From positions 635,303 to 699,302 of the forward strand of contig NZ_OY761553.1 in the NCBI RefSeq assembly GCF_963664735.1: a stretch of 64,000 nt of DNA, written 5' to 3'. This document shows, in pieces, positions 9,836 to 19,455 of this stretch. Origin of the DNA: an uncultured Cohaesibacter sp. (lineage in GTDB: Bacteria; Pseudomonadota; Alphaproteobacteria; Rhizobiales; Cohaesibacteraceae). The position numbers were made by a program, and so were the translations under genes. The notes beneath the pieces were generated by a model, which was not told the DNA's origin, did no database searches, and saw only the letters and a list, made by a program, of their open reading frames with translations. Numbering within the stretch: position 1 is the first letter of the stretch; each line of letters begins with the position of its first letter.

Positions 9836-10666
9836 ATGACCGTTGCAAATAGCGTAGTATCTGCCGGTTCCGTGTCATTCGGAAACCATCTACCACTTGC
9901 TGTCATGGCTGGCCCTTGCCAGATGGAGAGCCGCGATCATGCGCTTGAAATGGCCGCTGCCCTCAAGGAAATTTCCGACCATCTCAATATCGGAATCGTT
10001 TATAAATCTTCTTTCGACAAGGCAAACCGGACGAGCCTCAAATCTCAGCGAGGCATTGGGCTTGAGAAGGCCTTGCCGATTTTTGCGGAGATCAAAGAGA
10101 CTTACGGTCTGCCTGTTGTGACAGACATTCATGAGCCGGATCAATGTGCTGCTGTTGCAGAAGTCGCTGATATTCTTCAGATTCCGGCTTTCCTTTGTCG
10201 ACAGACTGATCTGCTCGTTGCCGCTGCTAAAACCGGCGCCGTCATTAATGTCAAAAAGGGTCAGTTTCTTGCTCCGTGGGACATGAAAAATGTGGCAGCA
10301 AAGATCGTAGAAAGCGGCAACGCCAATGTGATGCTCACTGATCGCGGAACAAGTTTTGGCTACAATACCCTTGTTACCGATATGCGTGGATTGCCCATTA
10401 TGGCGCAAACCGGTGCGCCGGTCATTTTCGATGCGACCCACTCTGTGCAGCAGCCGGGCGGGCAGGGCGAAACATCTGGCGGACAGCGCGAGTTTGTGCC
10501 CGTTCTTGCCAGAGCCGCCGTTGCTGTCGGGGTTGCCGGTGTCTTTATTGAAACACACGAAGATCCAGACAAAGCGCCTAGCGATGGGCCCAACATGGTT
10601 CCGATCAATGAGTTGGAAAGCCTTCTGGCCAAGTTGCAGAAGTTTGACGCAATTGCGAAGGCGTGA
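9836..10666 (+). CDS. kdsA: 3-deoxy-8-phosphooctulonate synthase (KDO-8-P synthase)
   Basis: KdsA condenses phosphoenolpyruvate with arabinose 5-phosphate to KDO 8-phosphate, the precursor of the inner core sugar of lipopolysaccharide. The 276-aa protein has the family signatures [58 protein letters not shown] and [12 protein letters not shown]. Length is typical. The organism therefore makes a KDO-containing outer membrane. A strong terminator follows. The ribosome-binding site is weak (GTGAGA). Confidence 0.99.
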   Translation: MTVANSVVSAGSVSFGNHLPLAVMAGPCQMESRDHALEMAAALKEISDHLNIGIVYKSSFDKANRTSLKSQRGIGLEKALPIFAEIKETYGLPVVTDIHEPDQCAAVAEVADILQIPAFLCRQTDLLVAAAKTGAVINVKKGQFLAPWDMKNVAAKIVESGNANVMLTDRGTSFGYNTLVTDMRGLPIMAQTGAPVIFDATHSVQQPGGQGETSGGQREFVPVLARAAVAVGVAGVFIETHEDPDKAPSDGPNMVPINELESLLAKLQKFDAIAKA

Positions 10667-10704
10667 TTGGCAGCCATAGTTGGTTCTGAGAAATTGATAA
10701 AGAA

Positions 10705-10735
10705 GGCCGGAGCCATTTGCTCCGGCTTTTTCTTT
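10705..10735 (+). terminator. Intrinsic terminator after kdsA
   Basis: GCCGGAGC (10706-10713) pairs with GCTCCGGC (10719-10726) around a five-base loop, followed by TTTTTCTTT. Perfect stem and T-tract. Confidence 0.85.
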
Positions 10736-10785
10736 GTCTGGTTTCGCTATCGAATATTATTTCGATGCCTTGCGGCCTTTGGGAT

Positions 10786-10799
10786 TTGATCTGTGTCAA
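10786..10799 (+). promoter_or_regulatory. FNR/FixK-like box upstream of the 59-aa membrane protein gene
   Basis: TTGAT-CTGT-GTCAA differs by one base from the FNR/FixK consensus TTGAT-N4-ATCAA. It lies about 65 bases before the predicted start point of the promoter at 10824-10851, a distance compatible with activation from upstream. Binding is inferred only from the motif. Confidence 0.35.
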
Positions 10800-10823
10800 A
10801 TTGCCTCACGTCTTTTGCATATC

Positions 10824-10851
10824 TGGACATGTACGTATTAATTCTTATATA
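10824..10851 (+). promoter_or_regulatory. Predicted promoter of the 59-aa membrane protein gene
   Basis: TGGACA at 10824-10829 and TATATA at 10846-10851 are separated by 16 bases. The element stands about 60 bases before the start codon at 10913 and downstream of the FNR/FixK-like box. The -35 has one mismatch to TTGACA. Confidence 0.4.
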
Positions 10852-10912
10852 CGGGCGCAGACATAAAGAGACGGGACCGGATGGTCCAAGAAGTGTGACT
10901 TGGAGGGAAGCT

Positions 10913-11092
10913 ATGAGTGAAGTTAAAGCGTCGGAAACCAGATTGAGCAACATCCTGCTGTTTGGCATAATCCTGTTATTGGTTGCTTGGGGTTTTGCGT
11001 TTGCTTCCTGGGGATATGCCGCGATTATTTTGCCCGCGCTTTTCCTGACTTTTGCTTCGCTCGTCGGTCTCGTTTTCGTTACTCGAGGGTAA
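10913..11092 (+). CDS. Small two-segment membrane protein, unknown function
   Basis: A 59-aa protein starting MSEVKASETRL, with two hydrophobic segments at about residues 12-30 (LSNILLFGIILLLVAWGF) and 33-56 (GYAAIILPALFLTFASLVGL), separated by a very short turn, so both ends should face the same side of the membrane. The start at the ATG 10913 is fixed by GGAGGGAAG seven bases upstream; the frame is open further upstream but without a ribosome-binding site. It is alone between the kdsA terminator and its own hairpin, with a predicted promoter and an FNR/FixK-like box in front. I do not recognise a family. It may respond to oxygen limitation, which is inference from the box only. Confidence 0.7.
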   Translation: MSEVKASETRLSNILLFGIILLLVAWGFAFASWGYAAIILPALFLTFASLVGLVFVTRG

Positions 11093-11116
11093 TCGCAATT
11101 AAACGGTGGTGAGATG

Positions 11117-11150
11117 AGGTGTCGGAACCCTGTTCTGGCACCTTTTTCTT
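11117..11150 (+). terminator. Hairpin terminator after the small membrane protein gene
   Basis: AGGTGTC (11117-11123) pairs with GGCACCT (11137-11143), with one G-T pair, followed by TTTTTCTTT. It separates this gene from the convergent DUF1835 gene. Confidence 0.7.
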
Positions 11151-11171
11151 TGGAACTATCTCTTGCTGGAT

Positions 11172-12155
11172 CTATGACGCTTGGTGATGGGACAGAATTT
11201 CATCGTCATCTTGCCAGCGCCAATGGTCTGCTGTGGTCAGTTCCGTTCCTCCCCACCAACGATGCAAACCGTTTTCGGCGATGAAGTCTGCTTTATGCTC
11301 AAGCAGGCTTTTGCCAAAGTCGGTGATGTGTAATTGCGAGGTGATGAACTCTTTGCGCTGCGCGTCGTCTTGAAAGATACCCGGTTTGAAATTCTGCGGT
11401 AGCCCGGTCAGGGCAGGGCGGCTGCAGAATTGCAGGTTTGAGAGTATTTTAAAGAAGCCCCAGTCGCCAAGAAAAGCTGCCTCTTCCATGTTGAGCACCT
11501 GGGCGAAAAGCATGCCGGGGCGGTTCACACCGCGATTGAGGCGATAGAGGCACTGCCTTTCCGTGCGGGATAAACCGTCAAGTCCGGGAAGCTCTTGCAA
11601 CAAACGCGTAAGCGCCTGTCCCATGAAGGGAAAACCCGGAATGGCATCTTGCCTGATTTCGTTGATCGCCGTAGGCCCACCTGAAATATAGGCTTTCCAG
11701 GTTCGTGAGGCGAAGGCGAACATGCGATCAAGCACCGGTAAGGCCAATCCCTGCAATTTTCCGATTTTTTCGACGGGCTGCATGCTGAGATAGGCTGGAG
11801 ATTGAACAAGCGTGACATTGTTGATCCGGTTGAGGCGGCCCAGAGTATCCAGAATCTGCAAAATCTGCAGTTGGTCATATAGGTCGTGTTCAAACCACAG
11901 TTCAATAGTGTCATACTGCTGGTGATTGTTGAGAATTTCCTGACGATTCTTGAAATCTTCAATCACCTTGGCTTCTGTAATGATTTGACCATCAGCCAAT
12001 GTTTGCGCCCGAATTTTCGCGAAAATGGTATCATCGGCGTCAGGTATCGGCCCTTCGTGCAAAACGTCTCGCCAAGGCAAGATGGTGTCTCCGATTCCTG
12101 CTTCCCTGAGCAGATCGGCTGCCTGATCGCCATTAGTGATAATCAATTGAGTCAC
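11172..12155 (-). CDS. DUF1835 domain-containing protein
   Basis: A 327-aa soluble protein whose N-terminus matches the DUF1835 pattern: an initial TNGDQAADLLREAG stretch, then LPWRDVLHEGP at about residues 26-36. The middle holds VELWFEHDLYDQLQ-like acidic/aromatic sequence (here IELWFEHDLYDQL). No signal peptide or membrane segment is seen. The function of the family is unknown. The start is a GTG at 12155 supported by AAAGGTAG upstream; no better ATG is near. It is the only minus-strand gene between kdsA and eno, convergent with the 59-aa gene and divergent from eno. Confidence 0.8.
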   Translation of the reverse strand: MTQLIITNGDQAADLLREAGIGDTILPWRDVLHEGPIPDADDTIFAKIRAQTLADGQIITEAKVIEDFKNRQEILNNHQQYDTIELWFEHDLYDQLQILQILDTLGRLNRINNVTLVQSPAYLSMQPVEKIGKLQGLALPVLDRMFAFASRTWKAYISGGPTAINEIRQDAIPGFPFMGQALTRLLQELPGLDGLSRTERQCLYRLNRGVNRPGMLFAQVLNMEEAAFLGDWGFFKILSNLQFCSRPALTGLPQNFKPGIFQDDAQRKEFITSQLHITDFGKSLLEHKADFIAENGLHRWWGGTELTTADHWRWQDDDEILSHHQAS

Positions 12156-13887
<1,732 letters not shown>

Positions 13888-13931
13888 TTGCGGTTTGATC
13901 TGAACTTCATGTTCGATCGAAAGAGATTTGC

Positions 13932-13968
13932 CGGCGCATCCTTTGGGTGCGCCGGTTTTTGTTTGTTC
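13932..13968 (+). terminator. Strong intrinsic terminator after eno
   Basis: CCGGCGCATCC (13932-13942) pairs with GGGTGCGCCGG (13946-13956), with one G-T pair and a three-base loop, followed by TTTTTGTTTGTT. Long GC-rich stem with a T-tract. Confidence 0.85.
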
Positions 13969-13992
13969 TTACCGATGGGTTTTTCGCGTGGT

Positions 13993-14913
13993 TTAAAGTT
14001 CATCCATCAAACTTGCTGTCGGCTGTATATTGTTCATAAATTCAAACACTTTTTGACGTATCTCGTGAAGATGAGTGAAGAGAGCAACATGCTCGGCATT
14101 TTCTAATAAAAGTAATTCTGAGCCATAGATTGATTGTTGAGCCGCAGTAGCGTGATCAACTGGAACAACGGAATCTTTGGAGCCATGCACGATCAATGTT
14201 GGGCATCGAATGGCTGAAATATCGGTGCCACGTTGCTTCGAACAAAAACGCGTGTCGTTTACCGTGCCTGCTATTCTGTTTGCAATATTATGCATGGTGC
14301 TTTGTTGCAGAGCTTGCATCAACGCCCAGGATTCGCTGTCGTTGACTGTGCGTCGTAGCAGATTACGGTCCGAGATCGATCTTCGAGCCAAGCTAAGAGG
14401 GTCTTTTCGGACTCTTGCCTCCAGCTTGCTTGATAGCCATTTGGACTGGGCCATCAGCTTTAAAAACGCAAGGCGCATGTAAATTGTGCGTTTTACTGGC
14501 AACGTCTTGGTGCAGCAGGAGATCAGGATGAGTGCTTTGCATCTATCCTGATGGCGCACTGCGAACTCAAGTGCCGACGGCCCACCTGCTGAAATTGCAA
14601 CAACTGTTGCTTGATCGATTTTTTGTTGATCCAGAAGATAAGCGAACAAATCTGCCTGCTGCGGTGGCGCTTTCCCGCAATTTAACGCTGAACCAAGATA
14701 GCCGGGGCGGGAAATGGAGATTGATCTATGGGGTAGCTCTGGGGTGAGGGCGGCTTTCGCGAGCAAGGCACTCTGGTCAAAACCTCCCATTCCGCCATGA
14801 ATGCATAGATAAGCAGGTAATGTCTCATTCCCGCTCGTTGTAAACTCAAACTGTCCTTGGGGTGTGGTTACATATTGGCACGATTCATTGATTGGCAAAC
14901 TCTTGTTTGACAT
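13993..14913 (-). CDS. Alpha/beta hydrolase
   Basis: A 306-aa alpha/beta-hydrolase-fold enzyme, cytoplasmic by lack of signal peptide. The oxyanion-hole segment is CIHGGMGGFD; the nucleophile serine lies in VVAISAGGPSALEF; the acid is likely in LIVHGSKDSVVP; the histidine in ENAEHVALFTHLHE. The elbow reads AISAGG, with alanine where GxSxG has its first glycine. Substrate unknown. I prefer the ATG at 14913 (MSNKSLPINES) over the in-frame ATG at 14970, although the ribosome-binding site (AAGAAAG) is weak, because the extra 19 residues look unlike a protein N-terminus. It converges on eno and opens the block of accessory-looking genes. Confidence 0.8.
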   Translation of the reverse strand: MSNKSLPINESCQYVTTPQGQFEFTTSGNETLPAYLCIHGGMGGFDQSALLAKAALTPELPHRSISISRPGYLGSALNCGKAPPQQADLFAYLLDQQKIDQATVVAISAGGPSALEFAVRHQDRCKALILISCCTKTLPVKRTIYMRLAFLKLMAQSKWLSSKLEARVRKDPLSLARRSISDRNLLRRTVNDSESWALMQALQQSTMHNIANRIAGTVNDTRFCSKQRGTDISAIRCPTLIVHGSKDSVVPVDHATAAQQSIYGSELLLLENAEHVALFTHLHEIRQKVFEFMNNIQPTASLMDEL

Positions 14914-15029
14914 GACGAATTTCTTTCTTGCAAAGATGGTCGTTCGGCAAAACATGGCAAGTGAGGCCATTTTGCATGATTAAGCAGAATTGGAGTGTTT
15001 CAGAATAGCTTTGATGGCCGGAGGCTTAG

Positions 15030-15581
15030 CTATTGGTTCTCGGAGACGCGCAGCTTTACAAGAGAGATAAAGGTCTTGGCTGTTGCCGTTGGCGGCATTT
15101 CATTGCGCTTGTAAGCTGAGCCGTCTGTGTTGCGCGTTACAAAATCAAGATCAACGAGAGTACGTCGCAATATCGCGTGATCTTCGAAACTGATCAGGTG
15201 CATCAAAAGCGTTTTGACTTCGGATTCCGCAAGAGGTTCCTTCGCCGGGAAGCAAGACCACAGCCACCAAAGACAAAGCTCTCTTTGCGAGAAATGGCTG
15301 GGCCAACGCACAAGCCGGGATCGAGAATCAAAGTGGCGCAAGGTCTTCTCGATCAGCAGATGGTCTACGGTTTGCAATAAAAGTTTTGGGGCTGCCAAGC
15401 GCTGCTCGGCTTTTGAACTTGCCTTGAAATGCTGAAAATTCTTGTAACCGGCCGCGTGAGCCAGAATGTTCAACCATTCTACGTGGCTGGGTGAAACGTC
15501 CTTTTGCTCGGTTGCTTTTTTGAGCACCTTAGCGAGCGCGGAAATATCTTCCACCTGAAATCTGAGCGTAGATTTTGACAT
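15030..15581 (-). CDS. DUF2087 protein with an N-terminal Glyoxalase_8-like segment
   Basis: A 183-aa soluble protein in two parts. Residues about 1-60 contain VSPSHVEWLNILAHAAGYKNFQHF, resembling the small helical segment called Glyoxalase_8 (pattern: SHxxALELLAxxLGYxxWNxL). Residues about 95-165 match DUF2087: an R-W start, then a run of helices, AESEVKTLLMHL, DHAILRRTLVDLDFV and a final GSAYKRN. DUF2087 is often attached to DNA-binding regulators, but no helix-turn-helix is evident here. The start is supported by GAGGA eight bases upstream. Function unknown; a regulatory or nucleic-acid role is inference from the family context. Confidence 0.75.
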   Translation of the reverse strand: MSKSTLRFQVEDISALAKVLKKATEQKDVSPSHVEWLNILAHAAGYKNFQHFKASSKAEQRLAAPKLLLQTVDHLLIEKTLRHFDSRSRLVRWPSHFSQRELCLWWLWSCFPAKEPLAESEVKTLLMHLISFEDHAILRRTLVDLDFVTRNTDGSAYKRNEMPPTATAKTFISLVKLRVSENQ

Positions 15582-15892
15582 GACTTATCCTCGACATGTG
15601 CCGAAAACGTTAAGTCGTGGTCACTCTTGCGACATGGCACGGGATAAGTGTTGGTCCGTGAAAAGGGCAGGTTTAGCACTTGCAAGAAGTAGTGACGCCT
15701 GGGTGAACTGCCGACCGCGGCCCTTCTACCCTGAAATGACATGGTTGACAAGAGCAATTTCTGATCGAACTGGTGTGATAATTTTAAGAGAACAAAATAA
15801 GTGGCATATTATTTGCTTTATTTGGTTGATGATCGGGCTTGTTTGACAATTGGGCGGTACACATGAGCTGTGCTGCATTGGAGATCGAAACG
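15582..15892. other. Divergent intergenic region between the DUF2087 gene and modD
   Basis: The 311 bases hold no convincing gene. A TTGACA is present at 15745-15750 but no -10 box stands at the right distance; GATAAT at 15777-15782 lies 26 bases further on. GGAG at 15881-15884 serves the modD start. No molybdate riboswitch or ModE-type palindrome was recognised. Confidence 0.45.
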
Positions 15893-16738
15893 ATGATTGT
15901 ATTGGATGATGCAATTTTGATGAGCTATTTGAAGGAAGATGCCCCCTATGGAGATATGACCAGTCGGCCGCTCAATCTTGGTTCGTGCGCATCGAAGATG
16001 GGGTTCTTTGCAAGGTATGACATGACTGTCTGTGCGGTCGAGGAAGCCGCGCGGCTTTTGCAATTGATTGGTTGCGAGGTTGAATGTTGTTGCAGGACTG
16101 GCGAGCGGCTTTCTGCCGGAGCGCCTATTCTTGAAGCTGTTGGTGATGGAGAAACCATCCTTCTTGGGTGGAAAGTTTCGCAGGTGCTTGTCGAATGGGC
16201 GTCTGGGGTGGCGACCGCAACAAGCACCCTGGTTGATACTGCCAAAAAGAGCTTTCCTGATGCTGTCATTGCTTGCACGAGAAAGTCTGTTCCTGGAACA
16301 CGGGCGCTTTCTGCCAAGGCGATTATCGCTGGCGGCGCTGCGCTTCACCGGACAGGGTTATCAGATACGATACTTCTGTTTCCAGAACACCGGGCATTAG
16401 CTGAACCGTCGCTCTCTCTTGCCGATCAAATTCTGAAGCTCAAGCGCGCCAATCCTGAGCGAAATGTTGTCGTTGAAGTAAAAGACATTGAGGATGCAGT
16501 CATTGTAGCTTCGGCTGGAGCGGATGTCTTGCAGTTGGAGAAATTCGAGCCGGCGAAAATTCTACACCTGAAAGATGAACTGGCCGGCAAGGGCTTGGCT
16601 CCCAAAATAGCAGCTGCTGGCGGGATCAATCCAAATAATGTTGCTGACTATGCTGCAACTGACGTCGATATTCTGGTCACTTCCTATCCTTATTACGCAA
16701 AGCCTGCTGATGTGCAGGTGATTATCAATAAGGTTTGA
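15893..16738 (+). CDS. modD: ModD protein (quinolinate phosphoribosyltransferase-like)
   Basis: A 281-aa protein of the NadC-like fold. The N-terminal barrel part opens DAILMSYLKEDAPYGDMTSR, and the C-terminal half has the family segments WASGVATATSTLVD, IACTRKSVPGTRALSAKA, VVEVKDIEDAV, ADVLQLEKFEP and AAAGGINPNNV. These fit ModD better than NadC: NadC normally shows a TRKTxPGLR-type motif, here TRKSVPGTR. ModD genes accompany molybdate-uptake operons in some Proteobacteria but their reaction is not established. No modABC is next to this copy; the only molybdenum link in the window is moaC-moeA about 14 kb away. The ATG at 15893 follows GGAG; earlier in-frame starts lack a ribosome-binding site. 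Confidence 0.82.
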   Translation: MIVLDDAILMSYLKEDAPYGDMTSRPLNLGSCASKMGFFARYDMTVCAVEEAARLLQLIGCEVECCCRTGERLSAGAPILEAVGDGETILLGWKVSQVLVEWASGVATATSTLVDTAKKSFPDAVIACTRKSVPGTRALSAKAIIAGGAALHRTGLSDTILLFPEHRALAEPSLSLADQILKLKRANPERNVVVEVKDIEDAVIVASAGADVLQLEKFEPAKILHLKDELAGKGLAPKIAAAGGINPNNVADYAATDVDILVTSYPYYAKPADVQVIINKV

Positions 16739-16876
16739 AAATTGGGCTTGTATCTCGATATGTATTTATATTTCATATGCAATGAAACTAAATTATTTCA
16801 TTACAAATGAAATAAAATATCGCAAAACTGATGCCGGTCGCATTGGGTGTGCGGGCCTTGTGTTGGGAGAGGGAGG

Positions 16877-17221
16877 TTATTGGTTTTGTCGGTCTTTATT
16901 GCTGAAAGGTGAAATTGCCTGAGCGGAGACTTTTCGAACAAAAGCTTCGAGCACCATCCAGACAAGCCGACCAAACAACACGTAAAGGGCAAAGGACAGC
17001 TTGTCGTCTATTTTGAGAAGCTCGAACCATTTGGCGTAAGCGACTATGAAGGGCTGGTGATCAAGCCAACTGACGAATAGGTGGGAAAATTCATGGACCT
17101 TGGTGTAGATCTGCTCTTGGTAGAGAAAGCAGTAGATATAGCAGATGGTTCCCAGAATGATGCCGACAATCAGGCGCCAAAACCCAATGAGTGTTATGCC
17201 AAACAGGTGCAAAAGCAGCAT
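16877..17221 (-). CDS. Small membrane protein, unknown function
   Basis: A 114-aa protein with a hydrophobic N-terminal half: about residues 3-33 (LLLHLFGITLIGFWRLIVGIILGT onward), an aromatic-rich middle (YIYCFLYQEQIY), and a second hydrophobic stretch around residues 79-98 (LSFALYVLFGRLVWMVLEAF), followed by a polar lysine-containing tail. Two or three membrane spans are likely. The start at 17221 is chosen because GGGGGAAG stands just upstream; an in-frame ATG at 17239 overlaps that site. No family recognised. It lies between convergent modD and co-oriented ubiX, 88 bases downstream of the ubiX start region but in the opposite sense of operon order, so it may have its own promoter or read on from elsewhere. 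Confidence 0.6.
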   Translation of the reverse strand: MLLLHLFGITLIGFWRLIVGIILGTICYIYCFLYQEQIYTKVHEFSHLFVSWLDHQPFIVAYAKWFELLKIDDKLSFALYVLFGRLVWMVLEAFVRKVSAQAISPFSNKDRQNQ

Positions 17222-17327
17222 ATTCTTCCCCCGGTTCATGGGTTTGGATCGTTGTGATTGTACTTAACCGGGGCTGCTCTGTCAGTCCTTTTGTCTGTGA
17301 TGTTCAGTGCTTATTGGTTGCAATTGA

Positions 17328-17927
17328 CTAGGCTTGATGCTCTGGGTTCCAGCGCTTCATGAGCGAGTGAACATCAAGGTCGACCTGTGAGAGCAATCGG
17401 GCAGCGCTTTGCTCGATCATGTCTGTGAGGCTTTCGGGTTTCAGGTAGAAAGCTGGCACAGGGGGCGCAATGATGCCGCCCATTTGGGTGACGCGCTCCA
17501 TGGCTTGAATGTGCCCCAGATGCAGAGGCGTTTCTCTGACTGCCAATACCAGCTTGCGACGTTCCTTGAGCATGACATCAGCCGCGCGGATTGAGAGTCT
17601 GTCTGTCTGGCAATAGGCTATGGCCGCCAGACTACGGATGGAGCAGGGGGCAAAGAGAAGACCGTCCAGCGGATTGGAGCCGGAGGCGATGGATGCAGAA
17701 AGATTGTGGTCGTCATGGATATGATCGGCACTATCGTTCAGTTCCTCAATCTGATGTTTTGCCAGTTCGAGCTTTGCTGTCGTCATGCCGCCAGATGTGA
17801 CAATTAGATGGGTTTCCAGCAGATCCCCGTTCTCTTTTAGGGCATTTAGTTGTTTCAAGGCGTAAAGACCCAAAAGAGAACCCGAGGCTCCAGTAACGAC
17901 AATTCCGATCCGTTTAACATCCTGCAT
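17328..17927 (-). CDS. ubiX: Flavin prenyltransferase UbiX
   Basis: UbiX attaches a dimethylallyl group to FMN, making prenyl-FMN, the cofactor of UbiD decarboxylases. The 199-aa protein has the flavodoxin-like opening IGIVVTGASGSLLGL, the APCSIRSLAAIAYC segment, RAADVMLKERRKLVLAVRETPLH-type sequence with the conserved arginine and glutamate, HIQAMERV, and IIAPPVPAFYLKPESL. The start ATG at 17927 follows AGGAG by nine bases. It lies 25 bases downstream of ubiD on the same strand, so cofactor maker and cofactor user are cotranscribed. Length is normal. Confidence 0.95.
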   Translation of the reverse strand: MQDVKRIGIVVTGASGSLLGLYALKQLNALKENGDLLETHLIVTSGGMTTAKLELAKHQIEELNDSADHIHDDHNLSASIASGSNPLDGLLFAPCSIRSLAAIAYCQTDRLSIRAADVMLKERRKLVLAVRETPLHLGHIQAMERVTQMGGIIAPPVPAFYLKPESLTDMIEQSAARLLSQVDLDVHSLMKRWNPEHQA

Positions 17928-17952
17928 GGTCAGGTGCTCCTACATTCTGAGG

Positions 17953-19455
17953 CTAAAGGCCAAGGCTTTCGACGAGCTTGTCTACTTCATTAATGGTGTC
18001 TTGATCCATTTTCAGCTCTCGGCCCCATTCGCGGCTTGTTTCCGAACCAATTTTGTCGGTCGCGTCGATGCCCATTTTTCCGCCAAGACCTTCCAATGGT
18101 GAGGCAAAATCGAGATAGTCGATCGGCGTGTTGTCGATGCGCAAAAGATCGCGGCCCGGATCGGTCTTGGTGGCGACGGCCCACATGACATCTTTCCAGC
18201 TGCGGGCGTTGATATGGGAATCTACGATGATAATCAGCTTGGTCATGTTGAATTGCGGCAACATGGACCACATGCCCATCATGACGCGACGGGCTTGACC
18301 GGCATATTGCTTGTTGATCGATATGATTGCCACGCGGTAGGAGGCAGTCTCCGGAGGGAGCCAGACATCGACAACCTCTGGGAAAGCCTGACGGACAAGA
18401 GGCATGAAGACATCATTCATGGCTTCGGAAATGACGGATGGTTCGTCGGGTGCACGGCCGGTATAGGTCGAGAGATAGATCGGGTCCTTGCGGTGAGTGA
18501 TGGCTGTCACCGTCACTTTGGGGAATTGCTCCACGGCATTATAGTAACCTGTGTGATCTCCATATGGGCCTTCGGGCAAGGTTTCTGTTGCTGAGACTGT
18601 ACCCTCAATGATGATTTCGGCGTTGGCAGGCACGAGCAGCGGCTGGGTTTTTGCCTTGACCAATTGTGTTGGCTTGCCGCGATAAAGGCTAGAGAACTGT
18701 GCTTCGCTCAAGGTTTCCGGCACAGGCGTGACGGCTCCCATGATGGTTGCCGGGTCGGAGCCGATTGCTATGGCGATTGGCATGTCCTTGCCTTGCGCTT
18801 TCCATTGCCTGAAATGGGCTGCCCCGCCTCGGTTTTCCAGCCAGCGCATGATGAGCGTTTTGTGGTCGACCTGCTGGATGCGATAGACGCCCCAATTGTA
18901 AGCCTTGATCTCGTCACTGGCTTCAGGCTTGGTTATGACAATGGGCCATGTGATGAGCGGGGCGGGTTCTTCTGGCCAACAGGTCTGAATGGGCAGTGCG
19001 CCGAGGTCAATTTCATCGTCGGTATGAATAACCTGTTGGCAATCGGCGCGGCTCTGGACTTTGCCACGAAGGCTTGTGGCGGCTTTCAGCAAAGGTCCGA
19101 TTGCTGGCAGAATTTCTGAACGCTCCGGCGGTTGTGGCTGGCGCAGATAGGCCAGAAACTCTCCGAAGGCTACAAGCTCATCCTCGTTGCACCCCAATGA
19201 CCATGCGACTCTCTTGACTGTGCCGAACAGGTTAATGAGTGCGGGCATGCTGCTTGGTGTGCCGTCAGACTTCAGTGGGTGCTCAATAAGCAGGGCAGGG
19301 CCGTTTTTCATCATCACCCGGCGTTGTAACTCGGTTGCCTGAAGCTTCATGCTAATGGGTTCTGAAATGCGTATGAGCTCGCCTTGTGATTCGCAGTATT
19401 TGATAAAATCGCGCAGGTCAGAAAAGACTGGCAGGCGTCTGCTATGGATGTGCAT
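17953..19455 (-). CDS. ubiD: UbiD-family decarboxylase (probable 4-hydroxy-3-polyprenylbenzoate decarboxylase)
   Basis: UbiD removes the carboxyl group of 3-polyprenyl-4-hydroxybenzoate in ubiquinone synthesis, using prenyl-FMN from UbiX. At 500 aa it matches the size of E. coli UbiD. Recognised segments are SDLRDFIKYCESQGEL near the start, WPEEPAPLITWP, YRIQQVDHKT, EGPYGDHTGYYN, YLSTYTGRAPDEPS with the catalytic acid region, and YAGQARRVMMGMW. I chose the ATG at 19455 because homologues start close to that point; a GTG at 19515 would add 20 residues of unlikely sequence. UbiD proteins also act on other aromatic acids, but the length and motifs favour the ubiquinone role. It precedes ubiX. 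Confidence 0.92.
   Translation of the reverse strand: MHIHSRRLPVFSDLRDFIKYCESQGELIRISEPISMKLQATELQRRVMMKNGPALLIEHPLKSDGTPSSMPALINLFGTVKRVAWSLGCNEDELVAFGEFLAYLRQPQPPERSEILPAIGPLLKAATSLRGKVQSRADCQQVIHTDDEIDLGALPIQTCWPEEPAPLITWPIVITKPEASDEIKAYNWGVYRIQQVDHKTLIMRWLENRGGAAHFRQWKAQGKDMPIAIAIGSDPATIMGAVTPVPETLSEAQFSSLYRGKPTQLVKAKTQPLLVPANAEIIIEGTVSATETLPEGPYGDHTGYYNAVEQFPKVTVTAITHRKDPIYLSTYTGRAPDEPSVISEAMNDVFMPLVRQAFPEVVDVWLPPETASYRVAIISINKQYAGQARRVMMGMWSMLPQFNMTKLIIIVDSHINARSWKDVMWAVATKTDPGRDLLRIDNTPIDYLDFASPLEGLGGKMGIDATDKIGSETSREWGRELKMDQDTINEVDKLVESLGL

Noticed and set aside
16760-16820. TTTCAT/ATGAAA inverted repeats downstream of modD, also similar ones at 47030-47070
   Set aside because: Both are in gaps between convergent genes, so AT-rich terminator-like sequence is the simpler reading; no promoter lies near them.
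17940-17955. UbiD as a catabolic aromatic decarboxylase
   Set aside because: Length and motifs fit the ubiquinone-pathway UbiD and the ubiX partner is adjacent; no aromatic degradation genes are nearby. It cannot be fully excluded.
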